DNA of 64,000 nt from Warburgia ugandensis (Eukaryota; Streptophyta; Magnoliopsida; Canellales; Canellaceae): NCBI GenBank assembly GCA_035236585.1, contig CP141132.1:63027880-63091879 (forward strand), given 5' to 3'. Shown here in pieces: positions 48,601 to 58,639 of this stretch; position 1 is the first letter of the stretch; every line of letters begins with the position of its first letter. A program made the translations under genes and the position numbers. The notes beneath the pieces were generated by a model. It was given only the letters and a program-made list of their open reading frames with translations. It was not told where the DNA came from and did no database searches.

Positions 48601-51244
48601 CCCGTCCTAATAATTTAATACCCAATCACTGTTCTTCCATCATATATATACACTCTGCTGAGTGGTTTGCCCGTCTCCATTGGGGCCTGCACCAAATAAC
48701 ATGTTATACAAGTACATACATTTCTCCACCAACCTTGCATAGTGGTGTAATTAGTTAAGTGGTGGGTCCTATCTGAAAAACTTATACTCAGTTATTCCTC
48801 TTTTTTGCATTATATTTATTGTGAGTGGTATTCATGTGCCCCGACCATTATTTATATGTTACTAGGATATAAATGCTTATAAATAGCTAAAATCTTTGGG
48901 TTCAGGAATAAATCGGGAAGGCAAATAGTCACAAACATTTTGAGAAGAGTTGTGAAAATAGGTGGAAGAGAAAGCAGGAAAAAAGAGCATGATTAGGATG
49001 AAAGTATATTGACTCAAATCTCCAGCTAGATATACAAATAATATTTCAGAAGTCCACAAAATATGCAGTCAGTTTGTTTTTAATCAACAAAACCTGTATT
49101 TAATATAGCTTGAGAAACTTAAATTTATTTTTTAAATTTTTATTTAATTTGAAAATTGTGGAAATTTTTTAGAATTAAATCTGTAGATAAAAAAGTTGGG
49201 ACTTTTTCAAAATAATTTCAATGACTCAGGGACTTCTTTAACTATTTGTGACTACATGTATAGTATAACAATAAGATCAATTATTATAATTAAAAAAAGG
49301 GCAACCCGGTGCTCGAAGCTCCCGCCTATGTGGGGTTTGGAGAAGGGGCATACCACTAGGGCTTATAGTATGCAGTCTTACCTTGCATTTTTGCAAGATG
49401 GTGTTTGCACGTCTTGAACCCGTGACCTCGAAATGACATTACGACAACTTATACCGTTGCACCAAGATCAATTATTATAATTATTCTTGTTTATTATCAT
49501 TATAACAGAAACTTGAGAACTTAAATAGGAGCACTTACAATCTTCCCGCTTGCTCTACACATCACGTGCATGAATCCTTTGGAGTTAGGGTGCCACTCAA
49601 ATTTGTATAGTGGTGTGGGCTCCGCCTTAAGTAGATTCTGAGCGCAATACCTCAATGGCATCTCTGGCACAATGATGTAGTGTTCTGTCACAGGGAACGA
49701 GTGGACCCAACCTGGAGAGGGCCCACCGCGACAATCAACCCTCCCTATTACTTTCCTCTCGTTGGTGTTGGGCTCCATCCGGACCACTGTGTACCCCGGC
49801 CTCACTAGGTCTGGCACCAGTGTCAAGAACTCCGAGTCTGTCACGATGGGGTGTGCTGAGTGAATCAGACCCCCAACATTATCTTTGAACTCGAACTTTC
49901 GGATTGTATCTAATGTATCAGGATCCACTTGAATCGAACCTTTAATTGTCTCAGTCAGACAGACGACCCGACCATCTCCGAGCCTGACTACACCGGTGTT
50001 TGGGTTGTCAGTTAGAGAGGCACCGGAGAAGAGATTTGCCAAATCACCTATGTAAGAGATGAAATTATCGGTCTTGGGAGCTTCGGAGAATTCACGGAAG
50101 CAAAGCTTCTTGTTCTTCATGGCTGCCTTGTAGGCTTCGGATTCAATTTGCCTGTGGCCTGCCACAACTCGGCCATTCTCAAAATAGAGCCGGACTAAGG
50201 TGGCATAGCCGTCGAAGAGGTGGCGGAAATTGTAGTCTTCGATGTGCCATAATCCCGGTCCATTCCTCAGGTAAGTTCCTTTCTAGAAATAATCAACGTA
50301 CAGATCAGAGATTAGTTGATTAGCCCAATCAGAAACATCGAAGTAACACATAAATACATATATTTTAATAATTTGTTTGACATTTTAAAAATTATTTAAT
50401 GAGTGTATCGTACATAATATAAAGAAGAAGAAGGCCTTGCTTTGTCTGATGCTTTGCACTCTAGTTGTTATTTTTTTCCAAACCCAGGGCCCTCTCTTTA
50501 TTTATCATAGAACAAACACAAAACTGCACAGCATACACCATGATTCTGTGCACAGTCGCTTACCTGCTTTCTGTTCACATAGCCTGTTGCCTTGATTTCA
50601 CATGATTAAGGGCATATTTACACCCAAGACTCAGCTTCTCGTTTCTTGTCATTATATGGAAAGGAAGGCACAGAAAAACTTGACTATCAAACAAAAGGTT
50701 GCACTAAAATAAGCAATCTAAACCCTACGATCAATGTCGAATAAAAGCATGTTGAGCAAAATCAGACAGAAAATGATAAACGACTTGCCATTTTGTTGAT
50801 AACAAGCCGGCTTTGCCGTGTAATAGCAAATTATTGTTTATTTTGGAAGTCCCACTTTAGCAAACTATTTATCAAAAATCTATATATCTTACTGTGAGAA
50901 CACAGAAAGAGAAGAAAATCATAGTATGTTACTTATTGTAAATTAATCATGTTATGTACCAGCCACAGTGGAATTTCACCCTCCACATTCAACTCTCCTT
51001 GCCATCTGTGTTGTCGGATACTTGTCCATGCTGCGAGTCGCCTCTCAGACTCGGTTTGATTCTCTGTCGAAGGAATAATAGCAGGCGGTCTGGTTGCAAC
51101 ACCCACCATGGGTGACTCGAGCACCCGGCGTCTAGTTGATAATAGACCTTTTGAAGGAGGTCCAACGCATTTGAAACCAGCGGAATCCATTGAGGTCGAT
51201 GGACATATGTATTTTCCTGCACCCACAAACATTATGGAAGCCAT
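45633..51244 (-). CDS. CCD8: Carotenoid cleavage dioxygenase 8 (carlactone synthase)
   Basis: Six exons on the - strand: 51244-50960, 50282-49539, 47468-47275, 46760-46571, 46481-46379 and 45778-45633 (stop TAG), 553 residues; Arabidopsis CCD8/MAX4 has about 570. CCD8 turns 9-cis-beta-apo-10'-carotenal into carlactone in plastids, the committed step to strigolactones. CCD8 signature segments are seen: FRHLFDGY, CLTETIKGSI, EMPLRYCAQNLL, EPTPLYKFEW, DMCSINPAYLG, RPCNFPNTL and YGLPYGLHGCW. The four iron-binding histidines fit positions 239 (SAHPIV), 289 (WVHSF), 356 (TFHFINAYEE) and 546 (GLHGCW). The first 60 or so residues are Ser/Arg-rich, as in a plastid transit peptide. I chose the ATG at 51244 because it starts MAS as in homologues and has a G after it; an open frame further up begins with GTG only. 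All introns are GT-AG (677, 2070, 514, 89 and 600 bp) and phases agree. No break was seen. Intron 2 holds an Au SINE and a short GA repeat (about 47514-47530). Confidence 0.96.
49293..49463 (-). mobile_element. Au SINE in CCD8 intron 2
   Basis: A nearly full-length Au SINE is flanked by a perfect 20-bp duplication, AAGATCAATTATTATAATTA, at 49273-49292 and 49464-49483. It lies in the same direction as CCD8, about 75 bp into the intron from the exon 2 donor at 49538. The perfect, long duplication suggests it is among the younger copies here. Confidence 0.95.
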
Positions 51245-51304
51245 GGAAGCTGAAGAAGGAAGAGGAAGTGTGGCTTGTTTTGGAGAAGAGTGCAGGCGCA
51301 CAAG

Positions 51305-51316
51305 TAATATATATAG
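51305..51316 (-). promoter_or_regulatory. Probable CCD8 TATA box
   Basis: On the - strand CTATATATATTA lies about 60-70 bp upstream of the chosen CCD8 start codon, which would place transcription start near 51275-51285 and give a 5' UTR of about 35 bases. It is the only good TATA-like motif close to the start. Confidence 0.55.
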
Positions 51317-51399
51317 ACCTAATCCTTCATGGGGGAATCTTGGTTGGGGGAATTCTTCTCATTAGAGGACGAGAAGAAATCGGTGATGTGAGAAGGATG

Positions 51400-54300
51400 A
51401 AATTACGCGAGTACCCATTGTTTTCCTCACTTAATGGTTGCTATTTTTTTTGTTCCACAAGAATGACCGACATGTCACAGTTTTAAGATGAACCGAATCA
51501 TACGTAAGAATCCAGGAAAATGATATCTTGACTCCCCTATTTGTATCAAATAAAGAACTCATTCTGAAATGATTTTTCCTGGTTAAATTACTAAGGTTAC
51601 ACTACAATGAGTTCGACTGACACAGATGGCCTTTGTATCAACTTTATACGGAGATTTTGGTCAAATTGAAGCATGTAAGATTTTTGAGTACATTGATTCT
51701 AGCTTTTAACTCATAATCTAATCAAATTCTGGTCAATGGTGATTAGTTATTTACTAAAAGCTACGAGCCACCATCTCTCGTTGATAGGTCAGAGGTCGCA
51801 CAACTAACGCCATTTAGTATTAGTACAAGACACAATGGTCAAGGGTTTATACTAGAAAGGTTCAGCTTGGTACCTTATTGGAGTAACAATTCAAATTCTT
51901 AGACCCTTGTTGGTTAAAGCCTCACTGAGTTCAATAAAATAAGGACTTTGAAGTGTCTCAGTGCATAACCTTTTTTTTTTTTGACTTGGTGCTTTGTATT
52001 TAGATTAGAGTACTGGAAATACAAACTCCACCACCCAAACAAAGCACCACAGAGGTTGGCTTAGTCAGCAACATTAGAGCACAATACATGGACAACCAAG
52101 AATCACCGAGAAGGTGATCCAAACTATCACAAAATTCAGACAAAATAGAGGGGCAAATCGAAACCCAATTGCCAAGCATCGAACTCAAACTGTGACACAA
52201 ACTTGCATAAAACAAAAGAGCTACACTTTTGACTGATATAATTTCATTGATAGAGCCACTTTGAAGGGATTACCCCTCCATTGTTGCCACTTCTAATGGG
52301 TAAATCCTCCTTACAAGACTCAACTTTTCTCTCTTATTCTAATAAGATCCTAATATCATATTTATAACTATATCGGTATCTCTTTCCCAAGTAAGTTTCT
52401 ACACCAATATCTCTATCCTAGGTAACTTTCTAGAAAAAAAAAAAACTATATCTTCAAGTAACTTCATAATATGGTACACCCTATCTAATCTAACAAATTC
52501 CTGTCATTCCTTCTTGCTTAAAATTAACCTTGTTAGAAGATTACATATTTCCACCAAGCACAATTACCTTTAGATTTATATGTAAGACTAGTGAAAGCAA
52601 GACGCAAGAATGATATAGGTTACCACTTCAAGAGGGTTGTCCTCCTAATGACCGCTTTGAGGGGGTCTTCCTCCTAAACTGTGTCATAACATCTTGTCTA
52701 CCATTCTAAATGTTGCTTGAGATAAAATGTCCTGCTATTAATCTTGTAGATTGATCCTGGAGTTGTTTACCGATCTAATCTAACAAATCCCTATCAAACA
52801 TAAAAAACTCTCTACATCACCTTATCAGCCATTGTAAAAAATGTTCTGCTGTTGATCTTGTAGATTGAGGAGTAGAAAATGTGTGATCTTTTCACTCACC
52901 ACAGCTACACCTTGTTTGTTTATAACATTTGCCTCTTGATTTGTAAATTTGCACACATGGTTGAAATAGATATTCTCGTCGTTCACCCATTCTCTAATTT
53001 TTTTCAATCATGTTCTAAAATCTCTAGGTGAATAATTATTTTGTCATGGGCAATGCTTAATGTACGCTCTAAATTCTAGCATAATTGGGTACCGCTTTTT
53101 TTGGAGCCGACCTTTGCATGATATCACTCATTCATGAAATTTCTCTAGCTTAGGTGTTTAATAGGTTAAACATCATGTTTATTAGATAATTCTACATCAC
53201 CGTTATTGTCAAAGTTTCTAATCCATCCATTTCCAATTATAAGTTCTTAGATGCTATAATCCTCTAGTCCTCATGCTTTTTGATCCATTAGAGGCCTAGA
53301 GATCGAGTAATCACATGAATATGTCAATTATGCAAAACAGAGCTCCAGAATAAGTTGAATCCAACTCGTCTATTTGGCAGTCCTCTTTCTTATAGGAGGT
53401 GAGGCCCATTATTTCCAGTAATAAAATGGATGTGGATTGTGCACAATATACATTTACCAAAGCAGGAAAAAAGAAAAGGAAAAGAAAAAAATTGTCTTAT
53501 TTTTTGTAGATCTAAGCTAGTCATATTGTCCATAATGACTTAGATAGGCCAGAGATCAAATACTATGCTCGTTGGATGGATTTAACCTATTTTTCTTTAG
53601 GTTAATCATGACCATTCATTTTATTAATTTTTTGAAAGACCCATGACAAGTGATTAGGATCGTATAAATATCACCATGCATGAAGAAAGGGGCATGGAAC
53701 ACCTCTTGAGCATTGACTCTTAACGGATCTCAAAACAGCCTTGTAACTTTATCTGTAACACTTGTCTATCGATTTAAAAGAACAATAAATGTTCAATCAC
53801 GTTACTAGCTAGTTTTTATCTTAATTTCGAGCTTATATATTGGAACGTTCATATTATCTTACGAAGGCTTTCATTAAATTCCCTTTACAGATATAAATTA
53901 TTTCTAAATTTAGTTGATTACCTTGTACTCTTCGAGTTCAACATTATTTTTAAACCAGTAAGCCATTAACTTAGGTGAGGGTTTTTTTATTTTTGGGGAT
54001 GGTCGAGGTACACTTTACCACTTTCAGCTGCTTGTTAAGCGTCCTTTGATCTGTGTCGTGACATTGGCGGAGGAGCTCCAAGTAGGTGCTTATACCCATG
54101 ATGCCTCTTAGAGAGCCATGCGAATCTTTAGCTAGAGTGCAACCATGGTCCGTCAGCAACCCAAGGGGTAGATTACTTATGAGACCATTAAAAGAGCGAA
54201 GGAAACAGCTTAAAGAGAAGAGGAAGTAGTCCATTTACGATTCTATTACTAGTGTGGGCCTAGGCTTGGTTCCCCATAGCAATATTCATTCTTTTTACTA

Positions 54301-55365
54301 AGTTTTCTATTGGTTGGTATGCATAACCATGCCGCGACGAGGGGCACCTTGCTCCACTATGCTAGGATGCCTTCGCAGGAAAGTGGCATGTATTTACCGC
54401 ACGCCACTAAGTTTTTAAAGCAATTAAGCATCAGCTTTAATCTATGGAAAAAGATATGAAAACACACTTGAAATATGCTGTTTATTTTACTTGTAGAAAA
54501 GGTGGGAGAGTTTTGCTATGAAAAGGGGCACAAAGATATGTGGGACATGCTTACGTTGGCATTCAATAAACGCGGATCCAAATATTTGGAGCATCTCTTA
54601 GTCTATCTATTATTTCAGTTTTAAATACTTTGTTATCCTTTTATGTTGATTGTAAGAGCATGGTGCATTAGAGACTGGCGGATATATATAATGGAAAAAG
54701 TACTTCAACTTACTAATGTGTGAGTGGCACTTCAAGCAAATCATGCTACGGATATTCTACATTGTAGCATTGGTTGCATATAAAATTATTCTCAAGTAAT
54801 ACCACTATTTCTATCTATAGGTTATCTTTGCGAGCTTTTATATGTAATTTAGCAGCCCCAGCCAGTATCCAAGGTTTGCACTAGTGGCTAAAAGTAAAAG
54901 TGCTGTCCAGCTCCTTGGTGATCCAAGTCATTCATCAGCTTGGACCCGTCTTAGTCTCACCCGAAAATTCTTTCCAGTTGGATGACCTTATTGTTGGTGT
55001 AAAATGACAGGAATGTTAAACTAAGAAGCTGCACAAACTATTCGTCTGAAAGTATGATGATTTTAGTATCTACAAGTATGTACCTTTGATAACAGAAAAC
55101 AGAACTTTATATAAACAACAATCTAAGTTCAGTGACCAGCATAGTTTTTCTAGGAAGCTAGAATCGTCCCACTCTTGTGATTTTTTTGCTCATGAGATAC
55201 AAAAAGATAGCTAAGGCCTAATGCAGTGAAGCTGAAAAGGCCTCTCCTGTGCTTAATTAGGTTGGGTTTGAGGTGCTCATGGGCTATGGGTTACACATAA
55301 TCCAGCTTGCTTACCAATAAGAAAAAGAGATTTTGAAAAGCTGGAGCAATCAATAAACGGACTGG
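51400..55365. other. Intergenic, upstream of CCD8
   Basis: Nearly 4 kb hold no exon I can recognise. A T-run at 51970-51981 precedes a segment (to about 52215) that on the - strand is open for 71 codons and would end in an A-run, as a LINE or retrocopy tail would; I could not identify it. The rest is A/T-rich. Regulatory sites for CCD8 are expected on its left side but cannot be read by eye. Confidence 0.35.
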
Positions 55366-55378
55366 ATCCTCCAAACCT

Positions 55379-55564
55379 GACTAAAAGGGCAGATCTGGTG
55401 CACGAAGCTCCCACTTGTGGGGTTTGGGAAAGAGGTAGATCACAAAGGGTCTACAGTACACAATCTTACCTTGTACTTTTTCAAGAGGCTATTTCCATGC
55501 CTTAAACCTGTGACCTTAAGGTCATAATGACGACAAATTTACTGCTGCGCCAAGGCTCCCCTTC
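55379..55564 (-). mobile_element. Au SINE, full length
   Basis: The copy runs from CTAAAAGGGCAGATCTGG to GCCAAGGCTCCCC. A perfect 13-bp duplication, ATCCTCCAAACCT, flanks it at 55366-55378 and 55565-55577. Confidence 0.94.
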
Positions 55565-56230
55565 ATCCTCCAAACCTACAAAGTAAAAAGTGAGGCGCTT
55601 TGGAAAAGCTATTTCTTTGTGGTTTAGAATCCCTCGCTAGATGTATGTCTCAAAACATTCCAAACCAAGAATAATCAACGAGTTAAGATTATTTGATGCA
55701 CAGACTCTGAAGGCATGGAAAGATGAGGTCCAACAGATGGTCCAGAAAATAAGGATGAATATAAAATTATCCTTCTTTCTTTAATTCTTTTCATTTTTTG
55801 AGGATAGTAGGGTATCTAAGTAATTTCACGTTGGATCTCCATGACCCATTGGTCAGAGTTGAGGATCTAGGACTTTCCTTAAGAAGCATGAAGACAAAGA
55901 GGAAGGAATCTAAATGCTCCCCCTACGGCCGAAGGTGGGGTGAAGACAAGCTCTTCTTGCTGGACCTTTTCCATTCCGTGTAATGATTATGTTCCACGTT
56001 AATAGCTGACCATTTCCGTGACTTCAACTTATTTTGAAGTTTAAAATTCATTCACCATTGTCTCAAGGAAATGACTCTTATCGTGGTGGGTCTGCTGTGC
56101 TTCCACTTCATCAATAAATTACATCTTCAGAGCAAAAAGAATAAATACATAAAAATAGCTTTTAACGTTCAAAGAAAACAGGTATTTGTAACTGAAAGTG
56201 AAAATAAAATATGAGACGTATTCGATTTAC

Positions 56231-57463
56231 AATCTTTGCTTGCTTAGTCATAAGATAATTTGCTCTATCAGCTGTTGATTTGAGCAATTCAAATGCCCTG
56301 CATTCTCCAAGCTCCTGGAACAAGGTTCTAAGATGACGGAAGCACCCTTTTGCTGCTCGCATGTCCTTTTCAAATGACTCTCCAGTAAAAACTGGCTGAG
56401 GGGTGTTGGAGAAGAATTCCTGAAAGGGGAACGGGTCTTTAACATATGTTGGTTTATCTTTATTTTGTTCACAATCAGCAAGAAACTGCTCCCAGTGCTT
56501 GTAGACATGCAGCAACCAGAAGTATCCAGTAGTTTCACAAGTATAGCCCACGTCTTCTGGCAACTGAAGAGATCTTACAAGCCTCTCAACTTCACTCAGT
56601 AGCTCCAAACGCCTAACTAGCGTTGCATTTACACGACCTTGCCTACTGAAATCGAGATCAGTAGCCAGTTCTTGTTCACCTTGACCCAGACGGAGAAGGT
56701 ACCGAGCAGGTACATCCCTCTAAAACAGAGACATACTGTTAGAATTTTAAAAAGAAGAGATGGACGTGATGATTGTCCTCGTGCTAACACTTAATTGATT
56801 ATAAGGACCATTGATCCAGAATATGAACGTTCAAGAAACATGAGGAAGAAACAAAGAAGACAAACTAAACAGAACATTGTCATAAGAAAGCTAACTCAGG
56901 CTAATCAAACTGTGGGATTCTATTATAGGCTCCAGAACATTTTCTGAGAGACTCGTTTTGAAGCAAATCTGAAGGAACTGGGGCAGAAAGCTCAATGTCT
57001 TAAGTCTACTATAAATTGGAAACTGAAATAGGATTAGGCTTTCTTTATAAGATAAAAAAGTTAATTTACCCACCCCCCCCAAAAAATATTAATTTAAAAA
57101 TTTTAAGCGCATTCTCATCAAACTTCAAAAACCCATAGTTAGAAGAAGTATCTAAGAAAAAACCAGTCCTTATGGAATCTAATAGATTGAATGCCAAAAG
57201 AATCTATCAACCATTTACAATCTAATATGCAAGCTCATACATGAGAAAATAGCGATATATCATAATGAAGTTGATACCTGCATTATCTTCTCAAAAATAT
57301 CATTCAAAGCCTGATTGGAATAAGTAATAATCAACATTCTCTGAGATGGACAGTTGTGATAAAGAACATTCAAGCTCTGTACAGCCCTATCTATCTTTCT
57401 TGTACTAGGTGGACCTACAACCATAGTCAGTCTAGGCTGGATACTTGATATGATAGCTCCAAT
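56231..57463 (-). pseudogene. AQR: Two-exon fragment of the AQR (Aquarius) helicase gene
   Basis: Exons at 57463-57278 (62 codons) and 56719-56231 (163 codons) are both open, with AG acceptors and GT donors, and join in phase 0. They match plant Aquarius/IBP160 (EMB2765), the UPF1-like SF1 helicase that binds introns in the spliceosome: [88 protein letters not shown]. The P-loop, normally GPPGTGKT, reads GPPSTRKI, so nucleotide binding would be lost. No further AQR exons were seen on either side, although the full protein exceeds 1,400 residues. Kept introns mean a DNA-level duplication, not a retrocopy. A fragment of a live gene is unlikely given the P-loop and missing exons. Confidence 0.88.
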
Positions 57464-57488
57464 CTGTTAAGAACCAGGACACAGAAGT

Positions 57489-57611
57489 CAAGGCGTGGAA
57501 ACAACCTCTAGCAAAATGCAAGGTAAGGCTGTATACTTTAGGCCCTTGTGATCTGCCCCTTCTCCATCCCCGCATAGGCAGGAGCTTCGTGCATTGGGGC
57601 TGCCCTTTTTT
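57489..57611 (+). mobile_element. Au SINE, 5'-truncated, beside the AQR fragment
   Basis: The copy runs in sense direction from CAAGGCGTGGAAACAACCTC (B box end) to GGGGCTGCCCTTTTTT. It lies about 25 bp from the acceptor of the first AQR-like exon and opposes it in direction. The A and B box half is missing. Confidence 0.9.
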
Positions 57612-57879
57612 ATTTGATTTACATTGTAATCTTTTGCATATTATGTTTTATGAAAAGCTGGCTTTCTCATGAAGGAGCTTACATCATTTGCTTCATTCAT
57701 TAATTGCAAAAAATGAAGAATTTGTAGCTACATGGTAGGTTAAGCAAGCTCAATGAGATCATGTGGTTGCTAGAATTAAAAGAATACTTTCATTGTGGGA
57801 AAGAAAATGCCTTTTCACAGGTTAATGAGTGACTTTTTTCTTTTCTTTTTTAACTATATATATTTCGGTGTTTTCAGGA

Positions 57880-58160
57880 AATGAGTAAATTCAAAGTGAA
57901 GGGCTTTTCATGGGGAGATTCAAGTGATCGTTACAAATGTCATTTGATTAATCGGAGTCAAGTATGCCATGCTAAGAGGGAAGGGCGTTTGGGTATTAGG
58001 CCAAACATACAATTCATGATGGCACCTTTGATGAAATGGATCTGGAGATTAGGTGAAGATAGAGATCACCTTTGGTGAAAAACCATTGCACAATACATAG
58101 TGCATCAAGGGGTGGTGGGAAGCCTGGAAAACTATGCTATGGGCTGATATGTAAAAGCTT
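57880..58160 (+). mobile_element. L1-type LINE fragment (RT C-terminal region)
   Basis: An open frame from 57881 reads KFKVKGFSWGDSSD, then KCHLINRSQVCHAKREGRLG, ending MKWIWRLGEDRDHLW at 58075. This matches the conserved region after the RT of plant L1 elements (H-L-V-N-W, K-K-E-G-G-L-G, then K-W-L-W-R-F and L-W). The rest of the element is missing. Confidence 0.75.
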
Positions 58161-58639
58161 GTCTCTTTATTTGATCCATGTTTTTGTTTCATGTTTGAAG
58201 TGGCATGAATGTATTGTTTTGGAACAACATGTGGTGAATATTTTAGATAAGTGTCTAATGGGCCATTCCTTTGAAAGATCCCCAACATGAATTAGAAGAA
58301 GAAGAAGATAGAAAGAGGTAAGAGAGTTTGGAGCAATTCAACATAACCTTCATGGTTGCAAAGGTTTTATTATATTGAGAACAATTAAGGTTATAAGGGT
58401 ACAATTAATATACTTCCTAATACAAATATAGAAGTTTCCAAATATAATGAATGAATGAAATAAAGCAAATAATAAGTTAAAGAAAAGTTGGAGCCTAAGT
58501 GTGACTCTTAACACCTTCAACTAAACAAAGATATGACATTAAGTTTCCCATGAAACAAAACAAAATGTTGAGTAGTAATACATTTTGTCATTCATTTGCA
58601 ATTTTATTATGGAGAAAACTTGAATCGCTCTAATACCAA

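Noticed and set aside
51245-51301. N-terminal extension of the CCD8 frame beyond 51244
   Set aside because: The codon at 51301 is GTG, not ATG, and homologues begin MAS at the internal ATG; the TATA-like box also fits the shorter form.
53971-54234. Open frame of 87 codons, - strand
   Set aside because: No recognisable domain or exon structure, and no repeat match that I could see.
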